Assembly: GCA_020027635.1 (NCBI GenBank)
Contig: JAHKKL010000067.1
Coordinates: forward strand, 1 to 7,782
Reading direction: 5' to 3'
From: Gammaproteobacteria bacterium
GTDB taxonomy: Bacteria; Pseudomonadota; Gammaproteobacteria; UBA9214
DNA: 7,782 bases
Shown here: positions 6,176-7,782 of the stretch, in pieces
Layout of the letters: every line of letters starts with the position of its first letter
How positions within the stretch are numbered: position 1 is the stretch's first letter
The notes under the pieces: model-generated
The model's database searches: none
What the model saw: the letters and a program-made list of their open reading frames with translations, nothing else
What the model was told of the DNA's origin: nothing
Position numbers and translations under genes: made by a program

Positions 6176-6406
6176 ATGGCGGATTTTGATGAAGTACTTG
6201 ATGCCACCGGTCTGAATTGCCCGCTGCCTATCTTGCGTGCCAAGAAGGCATTGAATGGTATGGAAAGCGGCAAGGTGCTCCGCATCATTGCGACAGATCC
6301 GGGATCAGTCAAGGACTTTGAGGCATTTGCCAAGCAGACCGGTAACCAACTGCTGGAATCCACCGAGGAAGGTGGAAAATTCATGTTCTTGATGAGGAAG
6401 GGGTGA
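6176..6406 (+). CDS. tusA: TusA family sulfur carrier protein
   Basis: TusA proteins are small cytoplasmic carriers that hold sulfur as a persulfide on one cysteine. They serve tRNA thiolation and, in sulfur oxidisers, deliver sulfur to the reverse Dsr or sHdr pathways. The 76-residue product has the usual length and the signature L-N-C15-P-L-P-I-L-R-A-K-K-A-L near the N-terminus, with C15 as the acceptor. The second half has T-D-P-G-S (40-44), and F-E-A-F-A-K-Q-T-G follows. The ATG is preceded by AGGAG at 8 nt. It is transcribed away from bepA and ends in a hairpin terminator. No rhodanese, dsrE or dsr/hdr gene is visible beside it, so a link to sulfur oxidation is inferred from the nearby sox genes; a housekeeping role in tRNA modification remains possible. 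Confidence 0.93.
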   Translation: MADFDEVLDATGLNCPLPILRAKKALNGMESGKVLRIIATDPGSVKDFEAFAKQTGNQLLESTEEGGKFMFLMRKG

Positions 6407-6428
6407 GTCTAATACGGGCTTTCAGATA

Positions 6429-6467
6429 CCAATAAAAAACCCGGCCAGAGGCCAGGTTTTTTATTGG
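6429..6467. terminator. Bidirectional hairpin terminator between tusA and the FadL-type gene
   Basis: Arms at 6429-6446 and 6450-6467 form an 18-bp stem around a 3-nt loop. The outer part is A/T-rich, so each strand ends in a run of T. On the minus strand the single non-Watson-Crick position is a U-G pair; on the plus strand it is a C-A mismatch. It lies 22 bp after the tusA stop and 31 bp after the stop of the converging gene, so it can serve both. Confidence 0.88.
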
Positions 6468-6498
6468 TCAAACCCACGTCTGTATGCGCCGGTTTTTT

Positions 6499-7782
6499 CT
6501 AGAATTTCCAGTTGACCTGCGCGCTCAACATATCGACGGAGGCATCGTAGTCGCCTCTTATCTTGTGAAAACCGGTATTCAGGCCGGTGGTCGGGTCGTA
6601 AGAATCGCTGCTGTCAATCTGCGGGTTGTCCACGAACAGGTGGGCATAACCCAGATCGAAGCTCAGTTGCTTGGTGTACTTGTAGTTTGCGCCCAAGGCG
6701 AGCCAAGTGCGATTCTCATCGGGTATGCGCGCCGTGCGCAGCTGTGCATCGGGTACCGGCGTCTCATCAAAGGCCACGCCGGTGCGGAACAGCCAGGACT
6801 CGTTGTGCTTGTAGGTAACGCCGAGTGAATAACGCATGGTGTCATCCCACTGCAATTGGGTAACACTCCTCGAGCCATTTTCGATCTGAATGTCAAGAGA
6901 TTTCAGCTTGCTCCAGTTGGTTCGCGTAACATCGGCCATGATGGTCCACTGCGGTGTCAGTTGCTGCAATCCGCTGATGGACATCGAATCTGGCAGAGTG
7001 AGATCAAGTTTGGCATTCTGGGTGCCATTGGCTACGTTCAGTGGCGGAGGCAAGCCGGATACTTCCACATTCCCCTCGATCTTCAGGTCGACCTTGGAGC
7101 GGTAGGCGATGCCGAGGCGGGTCTTGTCGGTCGGTTCGAACATGCCTCCGAGATTGAATCCGTAACCCCAGTCATTGCCGGTCAGTTTGGCGGTGCCGTC
7201 AAAAGTATTGCTCCCGGGAGTCCAGGGTATGGGTATCCCTAGCAGTGCTGCCCCCAGGCCGCCATCGACGGCCTGGGTTAGTTCACCATCCGCGTACAGG
7301 GCGCTGACACCAAACCCGACGGAAGCGCGTTCATTGATTTTGTAGGCAAATGAAGGGTTGATATTGACGGTTGTGAGATCCGACTTGATGGCGTTGTAGC
7401 GTCCGACCCAGTTGTCACTGTATTCGGTTTTAAGTCCGAACGGCGCGTTCACGGTCAGGCCAAACCAGAGTTGGTCATTGTACTGGTGGGAGTAGGCGCC
7501 ATGGGGAACCGCGGCCGTCACACCCAGATCGTCACTCTTCTTGCCCTGGATAGGTACTCCGGCTAGGCCACCTGCCTGGATGGCGGGGTTGTCCGGGTTG
7601 TAAAAACCCTTGCCTGAAAAATCGACATCCGATCGGACGATATGTACGCCGCCCGCGGCATTCTGTCCGGCCAGTCGCGTCATGCTGGCCGGATTGAAAT
7701 AGAGGGTGCTGGCATCGTCGATACCGGCCGATCCGTTCGCATAGGCGGTGCCCATGCTGCTGACGCTTTGTTCGATCAGTGC
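6499..7782 (-). CDS. FadL/OmpP1/TodX-family outer-membrane transport protein (5' end cut by the window)
   Basis: FadL-type proteins are 14-strand outer-membrane barrels that take up long-chain fatty acids or other hydrophobic compounds. The frame is open to the right edge. The first visible residues, A-L-I-E-Q-S-V-S-S-M-G-T-A-Y-A-N-G-S-A-G, match the family's N-terminal region, so the ATG at 7755 is internal; the signal peptide and true start lie outside. The family N-P-A motif is at visible residues 30-32 (L-Y-F-N-P-A-S-M). The remainder alternates polar and hydrophobic residues as in beta strands (for example W-G-Y-G-F-N-L-G-G-M-F and Y-S-L-G-V-T-Y-K). The protein ends V-N-W-K-F, with the terminal phenylalanine used by the Bam machinery. 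427 residues are visible, close to full family length. The substrate is unknown. Confidence 0.9.
   Translation of the reverse strand, partial: ALIEQSVSSMGTAYANGSAGIDDASTLYFNPASMTRLAGQNAAGGVHIVRSDVDFSGKGFYNPDNPAIQAGGLAGVPIQGKKSDDLGVTAAVPHGAYSHQYNDQLWFGLTVNAPFGLKTEYSDNWVGRYNAIKSDLTTVNINPSFAYKINERASVGFGVSALYADGELTQAVDGGLGAALLGIPIPWTPGSNTFDGTAKLTGNDWGYGFNLGGMFEPTDKTRLGIAYRSKVDLKIEGNVEVSGLPPPLNVANGTQNAKLDLTLPDSMSISGLQQLTPQWTIMADVTRTNWSKLKSLDIQIENGSRSVTQLQWDDTMRYSLGVTYKHNESWLFRTGVAFDETPVPDAQLRTARIPDENRTWLALGANYKYTKQLSFDLGYAHLFVDNPQIDSSDSYDPTTGLNTGFHKIRGDYDASVDMLSAQVNWKF

Noticed and set aside
6484..7242. Plus-strand open frames opposite the FadL-type gene
   Set aside because: They overlap a convincing beta-barrel gene on the minus strand and show no coherent protein features.
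1..7782. CRISPR array, tRNA/rRNA genes, insertion sequences or a defence system
   Set aside because: No spaced direct repeats, RNA gene signatures, transposase-like proteins or terminal repeats were seen. Nearly all the DNA is explained by the listed genes.

Overview
The window carries a thiosulfate-oxidation (Sox) gene cluster from a sulfur-oxidising bacterium, most likely a gammaproteobacterium. That assignment is an inference. It rests on a BepA-type periplasmic protease, a stand-alone TusA, a FadL-type outer-membrane protein, and the order soxK-X-Y-Z-A-B with no soxCD in view. The DNA is moderately GC-rich. No transposase, integrase, tRNA, rRNA or CRISPR array is visible.

Layout, right to left along the minus strand: a FadL/OmpP1-type outer-membrane protein (6499 to the right edge, 5' end cut off) converges on tusA (6176-6406, plus strand), and one long hairpin terminator lies between them. 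A divergent intergenic stretch separates tusA from a bepA-like M48 metalloprotease gene (6067/5971-4502, minus). After a 131-bp gap with a promoter-like -10 and an inverted repeat, the sox genes follow, all on the minus strand: soxK (4370-4026), soxX (3976-3593), soxY (3559-3086, GTG start), soxZ (3031-2717) and soxA (2663-1827). Gaps between these are 33-54 bp and each gene has a clear ribosome-binding site. A strong intrinsic terminator follows soxA. After it come a 12-bp perfect palindrome and soxB (1706 to the left edge, lacking probably only its last few codons).

How they work together: SoxAX, with a monoheme SoxA and the accessory SoxK, would oxidatively attach thiosulfate to the C-terminal Gly-Gly-Cys-Gly-Gly arm of SoxY, carried by SoxYZ. 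SoxB would hydrolyse off the sulfone sulfur as sulfate. SoxCD is not in the window. If it is also absent from the genome, the remaining sulfane sulfur would go to stored sulfur and then to cytoplasmic oxidation, where a TusA sulfur carrier is expected to act. SoxY carries a Tat signal and SoxZ has none, which fits export as a folded pair. SoxA and SoxX carry Sec-type signals, as c-type cytochromes require.

Nothing here is clearly a previously undescribed system. The points most worth a second look are the terminator plus palindrome that separate soxB from soxXYZA, a lipobox-like Cys after the SoxB Tat motif, SoxK at the head of the operon, and a run of nine C in the soxX coding strand.
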